From Eudromia elegans (taxonomy: Eukaryota; Chordata; Aves; Tinamiformes; Tinamidae), in NCBI GenBank assembly GCA_003342815.1, contig PTEX01000024.1, positions 694,402 to 758,401 of the forward strand: a stretch of DNA of 64,000 nt, written 5' to 3'. The translations under genes were made by a program, and so were the position numbers. The notes under the pieces are model-generated. The model worked only from the letters and a program-made list of their open reading frames with translations, did not search any database and was not told the origin of the DNA. Shown one piece after another: positions 1 to 13,000 of this stretch (position 1 is its first letter; every line of letters begins with the position of its first letter).

Positions 1-1355
1 AACTGATATTTAACTACCAAAAAATCAGAATCCTTGGCCCACAGTAACCGTCACTAAAGTAGTTAAGTCTCAGAAGTCTAACATGAGAAAGTTCCTCTTT
101 TCTGGCTCCTTAAAAGTCAATTCAAGCACCAAGGAAGCTTGAACTTAGTGATCTTCAAGAATTGCCGCCTATATATCCGCGTTCTAAATTAAACACACAC
201 TAACATGTTTTCAAGTAGGATTAAGATGTTTTCATTAGCAGTAAGTTTCTGCCATTCACAATGTTACAGACAGGAAGTCTGAGAGCACTCCCCATCTAGG
301 GATTTAACTGGGCCAAACGTCACCTTATTTTGCTGATCTATCAAGTGAGCCATCACACTCACCTATTACCTCTCCAGGTTGACTTGAATATTATCTTTTA
401 CGCTGGTCTCTAGACGAGCACAGGTTCAAATAATGCAAGCCACCCACAACGCACGGAAGTTAACTTGAAGAGATCATGCATATAAGAGTACACACTATGC
501 TACTAATGTTTTAGTATTTGCAGGTGGTTCAAGGAGTAACTCCAGCAAGCATAAGCCTCTTGTATCCATAATCACATTTTCCATCACTTAAAGGTAATTA
601 CATACAAATATGAAGCAACCCACTATGCAGATGCTTTGATTTCTTTCTAGAACACCTACTTGTGCATTGCCAGGCAACTGCTCTGCAGATGCACTGCATT
701 TTTGTTTGCCCCTCCAAAGACACCATCGAGTCAGTTCAACCTAGAGATCTCTGCTCATAACAGCATTCCTGTTTGGTTAAACGTTCAAGCACGGACACAG
801 ATATTCTCGCCCTGATTAACACAGACACTCCAAATGTTTGTGCAGCACCAGGGGGTATTCTGGCCTATACCCTGATTATACTTCAGTTGCAGCCTCTCCC
901 TTCTCCTAGCTCAAATCAGGTAACTAATACTTTAAAACATGAAGAACACAGACAGACGTAAGGCTTGAGCACTTGTTTTTGCCTGGAGTCTTTAACAGCA
1001 AAGGAATGTAAAACAGATCTGAGACTGCAGCTCACCCATGCTAAGTCTAGGAAGGCATCAACAGATGCCAAAGAAAAAATAAATCTGATGAAGGAAAAGG
1101 TAAGAGCACATCCAAATGGAGAGCAAGTGACACGTGACAGACATTCATTGCTTCCTTGAGAAACTGCTGCAAGGAGAGTCTATCGCCTCATTTCTCCCCT
1201 GCAGCCCCAGCAACATTTATTGCCAGGTATTAGCTCAAAACGTGCATGCATCAAACCAGATATTTCTGCAACAAGAGCCAAACTTAGAGGAGCCCAGTAA
1301 AAGGCAATGACATTCACTGAGGTCTCCCACTCTGCAGACAGAAAAATTCTGCATA
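1..1355. other. Non-coding stretch, no gene recognised
   Basis: This is AT-leaning unique-looking sequence. I see no open frame with a familiar protein, no convincing exon with paired splice sites and no recognisable repeat. The short open frames near 773-1159 are of a length expected by chance. An intronic or intergenic origin is inferred. Confidence 0.6.
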
Positions 1356-1527
1356 ATAAACCCAGCAGCAAACGCGCTGCCAAGAGAGGTGGTCAAGTCT
1401 CTATTTGCACACATTCAAGCACAGACAAAGCCCTGAGCAAACTGACAAAATTTGAAGTTAACCCTGATTTCTGTGAGGGACTGACCTCTACAAGCTCCTC
1501 CTAACCTGTTTCACAATTCTGTGAGCA
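1356..1527 (+). mobile_element. Old CR1 LINE fragment, 3' end
   Basis: The stretch from about 1369 reads as the last part of a chicken-repeat-1 (CR1) retrotransposon. It has the conserved phrase for 'lacking or having a pair of residues around the RLPREVV-type block' at DNA level (CTGCCAAGAGAGGTGGTCAA, 1378-1397), then a decayed 'caagcacagacaaagccctgagca' type segment, then 'ggactgacctctac' in place of the usual 'ggactagatgacctcc', and a terminal ACAATTCTGTGAGCAG like the CR1 3'-terminal octamer repeat. CR1 is a non-LTR retrotransposon that is normally 5'-truncated on insertion, as here. Many substitutions against the familiar consensus show that it is old and inactive. The 5' boundary is approximate. 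Confidence 0.7.
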
Positions 1528-1529
1528 GA

Positions 1530-4500
1530 AAGCAAGGTAAAGCAGTTGGAACCTGGTCACATGAAGAACTTAGTAGTTTAAAGTTGGAAAAAAACTTGGC
1601 CAAAACCACAGAGTTACTTAGATTCAATATCATTGAGATTCTTGTCCCTTTTCCAAGCATGTTTCCATTCTGTATTTTTTTCTATCTGATTCCAGAAAAC
1701 TCACAAAAGGAAAATGATCAAACTGAGTATTTTTACACATCCCTTCTCCACCTGTAATAGCCATTACTACAGTAGTGACAAGGATGCAGTTCCTCGCCCC
1801 TGCAGTGCTCTGAGAAGAGCTCTTAGAAGCCACTACAGCAGTCTGCCATCATGGGACAGCCCGGAGATGAGTTCACATGGATGGAATATCCGTTTTCCCC
1901 CTGTCCTTATGCTGCCAGGATGGGAAGTATCATGGAGTTCTGTCACACAGGAGAAATTGAAACTCTGGCAGATGTGGATGGCATCTAAAGGGACAGAGCC
2001 TGTCTGCTCTCTGGGCAAGAACTGATACCCTGCTCAGTGAAAGGAACTGCTCAAACCCAAACACACCAACAGGGGAAGATCCTGCAATAAACCTCGCAAC
2101 CACAGATGGCCCCAATCACACACCCAAACCTCAGCCCCATTCCCCCTGTCCAAGGCTACAGGCCCTGCTGCCCTGGAAGCAGAAGCGAACACACTGCTTG
2201 GTGAACAGTGACTAAGACAAGGTGGGACATCTGGTCCTGCTTCATGCTGGACGAGGTAGCACTTATTCTAATGCCCCCTCCCCGGCTCTCAGAAAAGCAT
2301 CACATTCTTGGGACTTCTTCTTATCCTAAATCTAAGTTCTATAGTGCACATTCACCCATAGTTACCTATTACTTTCTAAAATAAAGACCATGACTACACT
2401 ACTTAGAACTTCACTTTTTATAAAGTCTAAACCATCAAGGGGCAGAAATAAGGTATGCTGTGACTCATTCCCCTCCTGCCAATCTCTTTTGAAATGGTTA
2501 AATCCCTTGATAGGTTCCTAATCTGACAAATCCACTACTTGATGTGATAAATCACAGCAGATCAGAGCAGCAATGGGCAGCCTGTTGTTGACTTAAGAAT
2601 TTAATTTATGGCATCTTATATTTGATAAATGAGACAGGTGAATTTTATGAAAAGGAAGAAAAGAAACAACCACTTTAACCTGTTCGTTTCAGGAGATATA
2701 TCAGAATCCTTTAAGGCAATTAAACTCCTTGGTTTGAGAGTCTGATGTTGCTACAGACCTTGCATTGTCTCTTTAAGGAGAAGAGGCAAACCTGGCTAAT
2801 CTGGGAGGCACAGACTTCAATACACTACCCTCCCTGCCTGCCTTTTGAAATGACAGCAGGCAGCAACTGGAGAGGCACCCATTTAAATTACACATGGCAA
2901 GTAATGCCCTAGGCACTTTTGGAAGAGCTTTGAGATTTTGAGTAGAAGATATGTGAGAAAAGCCAGCCCTGCTGCAGAAAAACCCATCGGGAAAAGAATG
3001 TTTCCAACTCCAAAAGATGAACCCTGAAGTGCCTCAAACTTTGGGATTGAGGAGACAAGAACACTTTTCAGTATTTGCAGAAAAACTGAAGATAAAACCA
3101 GCATTCACTATGCTCAATACATGCTTGTCAAGGAATCAACTAGCCTGACCTGCAGAAGATTGAGTTTTCAACTTTGGAAAATATCCAATATCCGTATCCA
3201 GTATCTATATCCAATGGGAGGCAGAGCTGCTCCAGGGTGTGCTCCTGGGATCCTTATTGCTAGCAATAGGCTAGAGAAGGAGCTCCCTGGCAGGACTGGC
3301 TGCTCAGCCTCCACTTGGCTTGCAGGGTTCTGGTGTTCCAGCAGGCAGCAGCTCCTGCACCTAAATGAAGCCAAGGGTGGAACAAGAACTTGTTACCACC
3401 ATCCCATACCAGAGGACACAGCCAGAAAATACAAAATAAATGGTGCCAATCAAGCAGCTCCACTAAGTCTGCAGACGCGAACATCCATAACACTCGAGGT
3501 GCTCTTTCAGAGAGGCTATATCCTGGAAGTTCTTGTAGAAAGTCTCTTAAAACATCAAGTATTCCAAAATTAGAATTCCCTAAGGAGTCTGCCTACAGTT
3601 TCTTTAGGCCAAAAGCAATCCTTCTGTACATTAACCAAGAGCTTTCTCAGCCTCAACGAGGCAGGCACACTCCTCGATAGCTACACCAATGGAACCATGA
3701 AGGCTTCCCTTGTTTCTTCAGCTCCACTGAATACACCTCCTATGGCATTCAAGTCTTCAAAACCAACATGAATTAGGACTTTTCAGCTTTCAGCTGTGCA
3801 GAAGCAGTTCAGCAATAGGAAGCAAGGGAGCCAGTACTCAAAACAGCAGAAATTCTGCATGCATTTTTCCAATTTGCTATTAAAAGAAAATTACCCTAAA
3901 GGCAGTAAATCCTGATACTATCAGTATATATCATGCACATATTTGTATTTGCTGGGTTTTCCAATGACTTATGCGTAATAATTTGGGCTATAATCTTTAT
4001 ATTCAAGCACATTCTTTTTTTTAAAGTTCTTCAGTAGTCTCATGTCAGTATCCTTAAAAGGACAAATCAAGTCATTCATACTGGAATAGAGAATCAGGTG
4101 CACACAATTTACTTTTGCAATACAAGTTTCTCCAATCACATCTTTATTCCAAGTACCTCAGCAGGTACCTTTCTGACCATCCAACACTCCCCATCATCTG
4201 CTAACCAACAATCTGAATTTAAGTTACTGGGTCTGGGACTATTCAGATCTGGACCTCTGAGCTTGCTGCACAAGCATACAAGGTTGCTCTCCTGTTCATA
4301 ATCCAAGTTCTCACTGGATCATCCTTGCATTAAAAGCTACTTTTCCTAAATTCCCTCTGCTGAAGACTTGTGGAACATCTGCAAGTTGAAGACGACAACC
4401 GCAGGAAACGCAGGGCTGCAGAAAGCCTTTCCTTGGAGCTCCCTTACAGGTTCATGGACTGCCGAGCTGCTCGGGAAGGTCTGAACTGCTGTGTCATTTG

Positions 4501-5000
4501 GGCTGCATTGAGGGTGCTGTCAGCTCCCTAGGGGTACCCTGCAGTTCCCCTCTGCAGTACCCCTGTCCAGGATGTGCTAGATTTGGTATGTGCAGACGCT
4601 TTCCAGGAAGTTACCTGATTGCATTTCAGCATGGTCATCCTTATTTTCCTCCATTTTTAATATAACATGCTTTGTATTTTAAACAAAGTAGATTGCTTCA
4701 GGGAACAAACAATCCCTGAACACTGGAATTAATGAATCTCCATTTCCAATAAATTTGAGTCTCTTGATTGCTTTTCTAAATTGAGTTATATCATTTTTTA
4801 TGTCAGTTTTGCATAAATCTATAATATTTTCATGAAAACATGAACTGCCAACCTCAGCTATAGAAATAACTTGACAGTATCAAAACTGTTAGGGAAAAAA
4901 AATCCTGAAAAAATCCATTTCTACCCTGCTCTATCTATTCTTATGAAACTGACAGGGGTTTAATTGTCTTCCAGATCTCCATCCCCTTTCAAACAAGTTT
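1530..5000. other. Non-coding stretch, no gene recognised
   Basis: Mixed-composition DNA with overlapping chance open frames on both strands (for example near 1714-2025, 2883-3104 and 3121-3680). None resembles a known protein and none is flanked by persuasive splice signals. I recognise no repeat family here. Confidence 0.55.
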
Positions 5001-7000
5001 CAAGACTTCACGGCGCTCTGTCCATATACTTATTCTCATTTTCACCACTCCTGATTTTTTAAAACATGTCCTCAGCTGCTACAGTGTAAGGACCACCACA
5101 CTTTTTTCCAAGTGCTGAGCTCTGAAGCCATCATCTCAATAGCTTCTATCCCTTCATTTCTTCAAGGCCAGCATACCGATCCTCAGGGGACCGGTACCTC
5201 CTCTTGGGAAGCATCCCATTCTTCAGAGGCCTTGGGCCCTGGGGACATTCTCAGGCAGGCTGCACTCCCAAGAGGCACCTGGAAGCAGTTCTACAAACTT
5301 CTGAGCTTCACCAGCTGCTTGGATGGTCTAGGCTGAGCTCCACTGTGATTCTCATCCCCCTGCCCCATGCTGCCTTAGTCTTCCCCTTTTAAGTGGCCTT
5401 CTGCAGGTTTGACGTACTCGGTGCTCCCAACACCAAGTACACAGGCTGCTCTGGAAATCTCATGTCCCTGAGATGCCAGGAAACACCCTCATCAGGAACT
5501 ACCCCTCACAACTCATGTTTGTGCTCCACAGAAGCCTATGGTCAGCTCCTGCCTTCTTTACTCCTGGTACTCACTCTGTGCTCCTGCAAGTTCAGTTACT
5601 CTTGCTTGCCCAAGCACATCACACTCCATATCATCCACTTTCCACAATGCCCTTGTCTTTGCTCTGCCTTGGCCTCCAGTCTTTTTCCTTTCATTTCTCT
5701 TACCATTTGATTTTTACTATATGTGCTCCTATTTCCTTTAAATTGGCTTCAAATTCATCTAACCTGCTGCCTTCCAACTTCAATTCATTTGCCTTGTTAC
5801 TGCTGCTTGTCATTTTCTGTCAACAGTCCTTTACGACTGTAGTTCTCAGAGCACTTTCATTACAAGGAATTTATCAAGGCACAGGTGCCATCGCATAACA
5901 TCACATTGCTGCTTGCAAGCACCGAGGGATGGACAAGTGCTAAAGATCTTTAAATGAGAGGTTCCTTATCCCTGTAGATGCAAAGTTCATGGCATTTAAG
6001 CATCAGCACCTCATCTATGTATGAAAAATCCCTTGATCCTGTGAATACTTGAGCATTCACTCCAAAACATGCCACAGGAGGTTCACTGTCTGGCCCTGGT
6101 TTTGAAGGGCATGGGAAATGTGTATTTTTAGGCACAGTTCTAGTCTGTCTTCAGTCAAGTGCCTAAATAAATAGCTAATAGTCTTACACAGGAAGGTGAA
6201 TACCTAGGTCTAGACTGCCAAGGAAGTGTTTCGCTTTGTTTTGGTAGTGTTTTCTTTTTACATCACACTAAGATACATATCTTGCAGGTGGTGGAGAAGG
6301 TTCTAGGAGTGTTTCCAAATACTCATTAACCTTTACCACCCCACAGCATGTTTCAGGGAGTTTAAGGTCAAAAGAGGAGAAATGGTTATTTTCAAATTTT
6401 GCATTGAGGAATTCATGTTCAGAACATCATTTCAAAGGGGGAACTGGCTTGTTTTACTCCTCCAGCATAAGCTTCTCCACCAATACTTTAGTCCTTTTAC
6501 GTGTCCTAAGCCACAGTGTCTTCCTCTTCCCATCCTCTCTGCACCAGCAGCTGCCTCATACGCTGCATTTCAGTGTCTCAGTTTTCAAAAACTGTACTAG
6601 CTGGTTTGAAGCTTTTTGGGACTCTCATCAACTGCCAAGTCCTGCTTCTCCAGACCTACCTTTGTGGGGGTCATTTTTTCTTCCATACTGCTTCAAGCTA
6701 CTCAACTGCACTTCCCAACCCAACTGCAGAGAGGCTGCCAGGCCCTCTGCAACACTCCTCTATACCCCTTTGGAAGGCCTTGACTTCTCCAATCTTGTCA
6801 GGGCCACTGCAGCCATCTGACACGTGCACACAGGTCCCTGACTCCTCCTGAAAGCTCTGCCTCAGCTGAATGACCTGCACCACCCTTTCACATCCCGTTT
6901 GTATCTGATGACTAGTTCTACCACAGTAATTACTTCACATTTTCTTTACAATTCTTCTTTTCCAGGAGAAGAGGGGAAGAAAAACAAATGCCACTTCACT
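5001..7000. other. Pyrimidine-rich non-coding stretch
   Basis: The plus strand is visibly C/T-rich over about 5340-5830 and 6470-6880. This bias removes stop codons and explains the cluster of overlapping plus-strand open frames here (up to about 140 codons in several frames at once). Several frames being open together in one biased tract is a hallmark of composition, not of coding. No repeat family is recognised. Confidence 0.5.
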
Positions 7001-10000
7001 CATTGCTGATGCCTGGCCAGACTTAGGCCCATATGCTTAGTGCTAAGCTAAGCACTTCTCGGCCACGTTTTCCCCTTGATGAAAGAAGTTCTTCTCAACG
7101 ACCCTGAACTTCTGTCACAAGCTCGTAGCTTGAGGTGAAGAACAGAGCCAGGCATGCCTCATTCTGCAAGTCAAAATTCATCAAGGCCCTCCAAGGAGGC
7201 AATAGGAGAGAATTCTACCAGTTTGCACTACAAGTAAATAAAGTATAGGAGCAATTCAATAATTTTAATACTAATTGTCCACAGTTAAAGATATATTGAA
7301 CGTATACAATGGTGTAGGAGGAGAAAGACCTCTACAGATACCCTGACAAGTCCATTACAAACAAAAGAAAATGACTGGAAGCAGTTAAGATGAAATGTTC
7401 TTTTGGAAATCGTTATCAGCAGTTAGGGGAAAGCAACTTCAGACCACAATAAATAATAACCCAGCAGGAAGAGGTCCCCAGGCTAGCAGGGAAAATTGAA
7501 TGGATGACTCAGAGGTAAGATTCAAGTTTGCATTATCGTCAGCTTTTAATCAGTCAACTTTGCAGCACAGCTTTGACTGAACGGCGGGGCCATAACCACC
7601 TATCCTCCTCGTGGACCCTGCAAGGAAACTAAACGTGCATTTTTTTACTGAAGCGTGACCTAACATCTATAGGAAACAGATCAAAGGTGCAAAGATTTCT
7701 CTTCCCTGGCTTAAGCATGAAAAAGTTCACTGGGACAGCCTGATGTTTTGGCCTTACCCAAAGCTCATGTTTCAGCAAGCAGAATGAAAAGGGAAAACGT
7801 TTCCCATTTCACTTGAGGTCGCACCCTTCATCCAGCATTGGGCGACACAGAAATTCTGTACCTGTATTCTGGGATACAGAACACCTCATTCTCACACAGG
7901 CCCACATCCTGCCCTAAATCAGGGCTAGTCGGAGGCAGAGGGGAGCCCATGTCCCAGCACCGAGCAGAGATCAATGCTCTAATCGACCTGCCATCCTTCA
8001 GGTGTGACATCTGCCAGGAACCTGGCTACGTCTGGTCATTTAAGATCCTGTCACATTTTTTAATTAACTCCAATGTCCTAGCCAAATGCCATTTTAGCTG
8101 ATTATATTCAGTCCGCCTAACACATCCCCTGTAGTTTTCATCTGAATAGGTTATTCTTCACTTGCCTGCGCAAAGATTTATGTGGCCATCTTGCACAAAA
8201 CAGCTCCTGATATATTTAAGGCTGTAGAAGGGGAAGTTCACATGGGTCAGACAGACTCACCGCAGTCGTCTCTCCTGTGGAGATTTAGAAATGATGCTGC
8301 TGATGACATCATCATACTTTCTTATTTGGGTCCAAAGCTATGTAATGCAGTTCCTCTTTAACAAAGTCAACTGCTAAGTGATGCAATTTCCTGACTATAA
8401 AGATTTTGAGCAGATATACAAACAAAAGACAAAACTGCTAGTGGAGCTTTCAGCTGCAACACCTAGGCAGAAGCTGCAATACGGGAGAGCAACGAAGTTG
8501 AATTGAATTTAGTTTAGTAACAGACAATGGACAATCACACACTACTGTCAAGTTGCCCCCAATGAATTGAGTTATTTTGCTAGTGTAGGCCCAAGTCAGA
8601 GCTACTTGAAATTTAAACTTAAATCATGGTGTTAAACAGTTTAAGGCCCTCATTTCAGTAACTATATGTCAAATGGCTCCATCCCCTGCTGTCACAGTCG
8701 TAATACCTAAGACACTGCATTATCTGTTAAGAGTTTCATTTGTACAGCTCAGTCTCTCATCCTCCTAGAGAAGAGCTTTCTGATCACTCCCTGCCCAGGC
8801 AAGAGAGACCCTCAGGCCTTCCATTAAGGCCATACTTATTCAGTAACACACACACTTACATTTACGTGATGCTTAGGTCCCATTAAAATCAGAGTTAAGC
8901 CCATATAAAAATTCTCAAGCTAATGCAAAAAGGTCAGCCCATACTTAAAATTCCCATAGAAGTGAACGAGGCTACAAGGTAAGAGGGGAATGCTTCTAAC
9001 TGCCCTTCAGGAATTTTTTATACCTGTAAGCAGCCTGCATGTCCGCTGTCACCCCTCATTTGGATCACTTATTTCCTTCTCAGTAGCCACTAGTTAACAC
9101 AGTGGTTTCCCTTGATCACTAAACGAGCTGTCTCTCACGCTAAGGCACTGTGCCTTTGTAGTGTAGATTCACACTCTATGCCATTTACTCCTGCGTTTGC
9201 TTTCAAAGAATCCAGAACATGGGACTGTTGCCCTGACGGTAGGAAGCTGCAGTATCCGACCAGGATCAGCAGGTTTCCTTGCTGGAGAGGCAGGGCACCT
9301 CAGCACGCTCTTCACAGCAGACTGCAGATTCAGCTCTTGTTTTTCAGTCCAACGTAAGGGTTTGCACACACATACTCCTCAGATCTTGCTATGCAGCAAG
9401 GCGCAGTCAAGTACTGTGCTTAAGGGTAACCCAAGAGCAATAAATATGGCAGTCCTCCTGTGAACTGCATTAACAGAGGTGCTCCAATCTTCAACACAAG
9501 CCACACGCTCTACATGGATCCCTGCAGAAAAAGCACCAAGGTGACCCTGAGCCACACCAGGGAAGGATTTTTAATCCTGGTTTATGCTGAACACTGTTAT
9601 TTCTAAGCAGCAGCGTGAGCAGACACTGCCGCTCCCGGGCAGGCTGCCACATGAAGCCATGGTCCAAACCAGCTTCCAGGAGGAGGATTCCCCCCATCCC
9701 ATCACCCCCAAAGAGGGCAGACAATTCAGCATTCCCAGAAGAAGTGCAGGATAAATACAGAGCTCTGAATCACAGCACTCTGCTTCCAGAGAGCAGCAGT
9801 GCTGCGTGCAGACAGGGCATGACAGCAGCCTGCCCATAAGGTCAGGGGGCCACACTATTTTCATTAGATTTAACCAACACTCTGATGGTTTAACCCACCA
9901 TTAGCTGCATGGAAGCCATACTTCTGTCGTATCAAGTACTGTCCCATTTAAGAGCCAACAACTTGATTTCTGCACTGAAGACTCAAGTCACAAGGTTAAT

Positions 10001-13000
10001 ACCCTGACATGCTTAAAGGAAAAAAGCTTCATTTTGTTTGACTGTTTTTATCCTCTAATACTGGCAGGTCAACCAAAGCCTTATTTGCTCCTTGACAAGT
10101 TGTGAGGCCTTTTCAAGGATACACTTCATAAAAATCATTCCCAGCACAGACTGCTTTCAAGTCAATTACTCGGCATTTATTGCTTTTCATGAGCATCCAA
10201 AGAAATGGATTGTTTTGGGACAAAAAGATTCTACATGTCAAGATCAATTTGCCATCTGCAACACATTCGCCTCTGTTCTCCACTGAATTTCCAGTTCAGG
10301 CACTGACTCTCTGCCTTAACCAATCCCCTGGGACACTCCGTTGCACAAGGTACTACAAAACTTCCACTCTGCCTTTCAAATTCTTTGAAGAGTTAGAGAA
10401 CACTACTGCAGCCCACTTAATTCAGAAGTCATTCAAAAATATTCATCTGGGCATAATGCAGCTTTTCATTTCCCTCATAAGTGCATACAGATGTGCTCCA
10501 GCTGCTCAAGAATCTGTGCACTGCCTTCACAAGCACATTTTTCAATTTGGCTTATTTTCAGTGGACTAACACCAGACAGAGCAAGAGACTGACACCGAGC
10601 AGTGCACAAGACTGGGGCTGCTCCCAGAGCTCCTCTTCTGACCTGCTGCACTTCTCCATAAGCACACGGGGTGACTTGCCACCCATCCTCACCACCACAG
10701 CTTGCCCTGTTACACTCCTTCCCACAGGATGGGACTCATTTGTGTTATCAAAGCACTGTAAAATGCCTTCATCCTACCAGACAATGATAAGTCAGGTTCT
10801 CCACTGAAGAACTGAAGGAGTCAAACGTAGAGCATTCCCTAGTTGGTAAATTCCTTTAATACATCACTGGGAAACTCAAATGAACTCTCTCCTTCCCACA
10901 GGTATCCCCATCACGGATGATGAGCCACTCTGTTTCATTCAGGAATACACATGCAAGCCCCTTCAGTCCCTCTGCAAGTATCTTCATGTGTCCACAAACT
11001 TCTCCTGCAGGAGTTCAAGTACCATGGGGATGGGCGATCACCTTTCAACTTGCCTACAGCTTCATGGTTTCATTTCTTTCATATTTTACTCTCCAATGCT
11101 TCCAGCAAACTGAAGCTGAACGGGGGGCATCGCACTCTGAAGAATTTTCAGAGTTTACAGAAAGTACTTGAGACAGCAACATTTGTTCATTGACACTTAT
11201 GCATTTGGGATCTAAGCACTGTGTGAGGGTTTTCTTCCAGGAGATTCCTTGCTACCTGACAAGCTCCTAAGAACCAGGACAGTGAAATGCTCATAACAGT
11301 GCAAGGCATTTCCAATGAGAGATGATTGTGATAAACAGGGCACTGCAAAGTCAGATAAGGAATGGAGAAACTGAAACATTATCAAAGCAGAATCTTCTAT
11401 CAGCTGGGAGGAAGTTAAAGGCACTTACCCTGCATTCCCATCCGAGAGTGTAACACAGGAACTGCCAGAAGAACAAAAGGATGCTAAGAAAGCACCTGCC
11501 TTCCTGCATTATGTTTGGCTCTCTTGGAAGAGGCAAAAACTCGTTTTCATGAGGACACCAAACAAACATAATTTTGGGGGGATATTCCAAAACTTATTTG
11601 CACACGGAATACTTTGAAATAACAGGAAGTTACATGCAACAAATAGCAATTCATGTTATATGCAGCAATTACCTATAATTTTCAACAGTCACCACTTTCT
11701 GCAAGTTGCAGGTGCCCACTAGTCACACACTGGCAAGTTTTCCTAATGAAGTGCCTTTGTTTTCCAATTAAGAAAACTAATCTTTCTCTGCACCCCTATG
11801 GAAGAAGTGACAACCTTGTACCTCAGTTCATACCAGGAAAAATCCAGAAGCTGTGATCACTATCAAAACAATAATTATGTTTCCTGCAGCTTTAGGGAAG
11901 CATTAAAACCACAGCTACCCTGAATTCTATACAGAATTGTGTCCAAGATGACTTGAAGTTCTGTGATGAAGATGTAAGCTTGAGTGGCACCAAGCATACC
12001 TGCCTTCAGGCAATTTGAGAGGTGGATTTTTTAAACAGCCAGAAGCAAGAAAAAGTTGCCAGCACTGTAGAGTCAGAGTGACTCTCCTGAAGCACTTACC
12101 ATCACCTGGAGCAGGTCATCTATAATAAATATCATCTTTAAAAAATTCCATAAGCTGAACAAGAACAACTTCAAACAAGTACCGCAAAGACAAAAATTGA
12201 GGTGTCACATCTCAGCTCTTCCTAAAGTAATCAGCCTTACTCAAACAGACAAAATGATACCTTTTGGGTTTTTTTTTTCCTATTTCCAGAAGCAGATAAC
12301 GTTTTCAGGGAAGTCTTAAGTGTGTAATTTCATATAAGACAGCACTTGCTTTGTATTTCCCCTGAGAAGAGCTGCTTGTTTTCCCCCTGTCGAGGAGCTA
12401 ACAACATGCGGCATTCAAGAGTGACCCTGAGGGAAGCAAACACAAGTGTTGTTCAGTGTAAACCCGTTATCAGTCAGGGGAATCCCTCCCTGATCACCGA
12501 CTTTTTTTGCCTTTATCCACCCTAGACAAACACAGGCTGTAACCAAAGATGACAGTGCTCTGTCTTCAAGTACTTCCAGGTACTAAAACCTGAGCAAGAT
12601 GGTAGACCAGAGGAGGAAGTAAGTAGATGGCAGAGGGACAGCTGCTTCTGTCTAAGGCAGAAATTCAACATTAAACAAGAACAGGAACTCACTAGCAAGA
12701 AGCCACAGGTTGTGGCAGGACATTTTTCTTCCTTTTCAGCCTTTCCCACAACAAGCCGCACCAGCTGAATGTGTTTACCACGAATTACTATTCCACAAGT
12801 CTCACGAGCCATTTCTATGCTAAGGAAAAAAAAGCAGTTACTGAGGCCTCTTTGGAAGTAAGACTTCCTAATCTCAGTGTTGAATATTCCCAGAATAATA
12901 TGATTTTCAAGTATCGGAAGAAGACTGAGATTCAGCTGCAAAGAAGCCTTACATTTGCATTCTGAGTCAATATAACTGTTTCTCCTGGGAAAAATAAGGC

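Noticed and set aside
5393-5898. Overlapping plus-strand frames with hydrophobic residues
   Set aside because: They arise from a C/T-rich tract that lacks stop codons in several frames at once.
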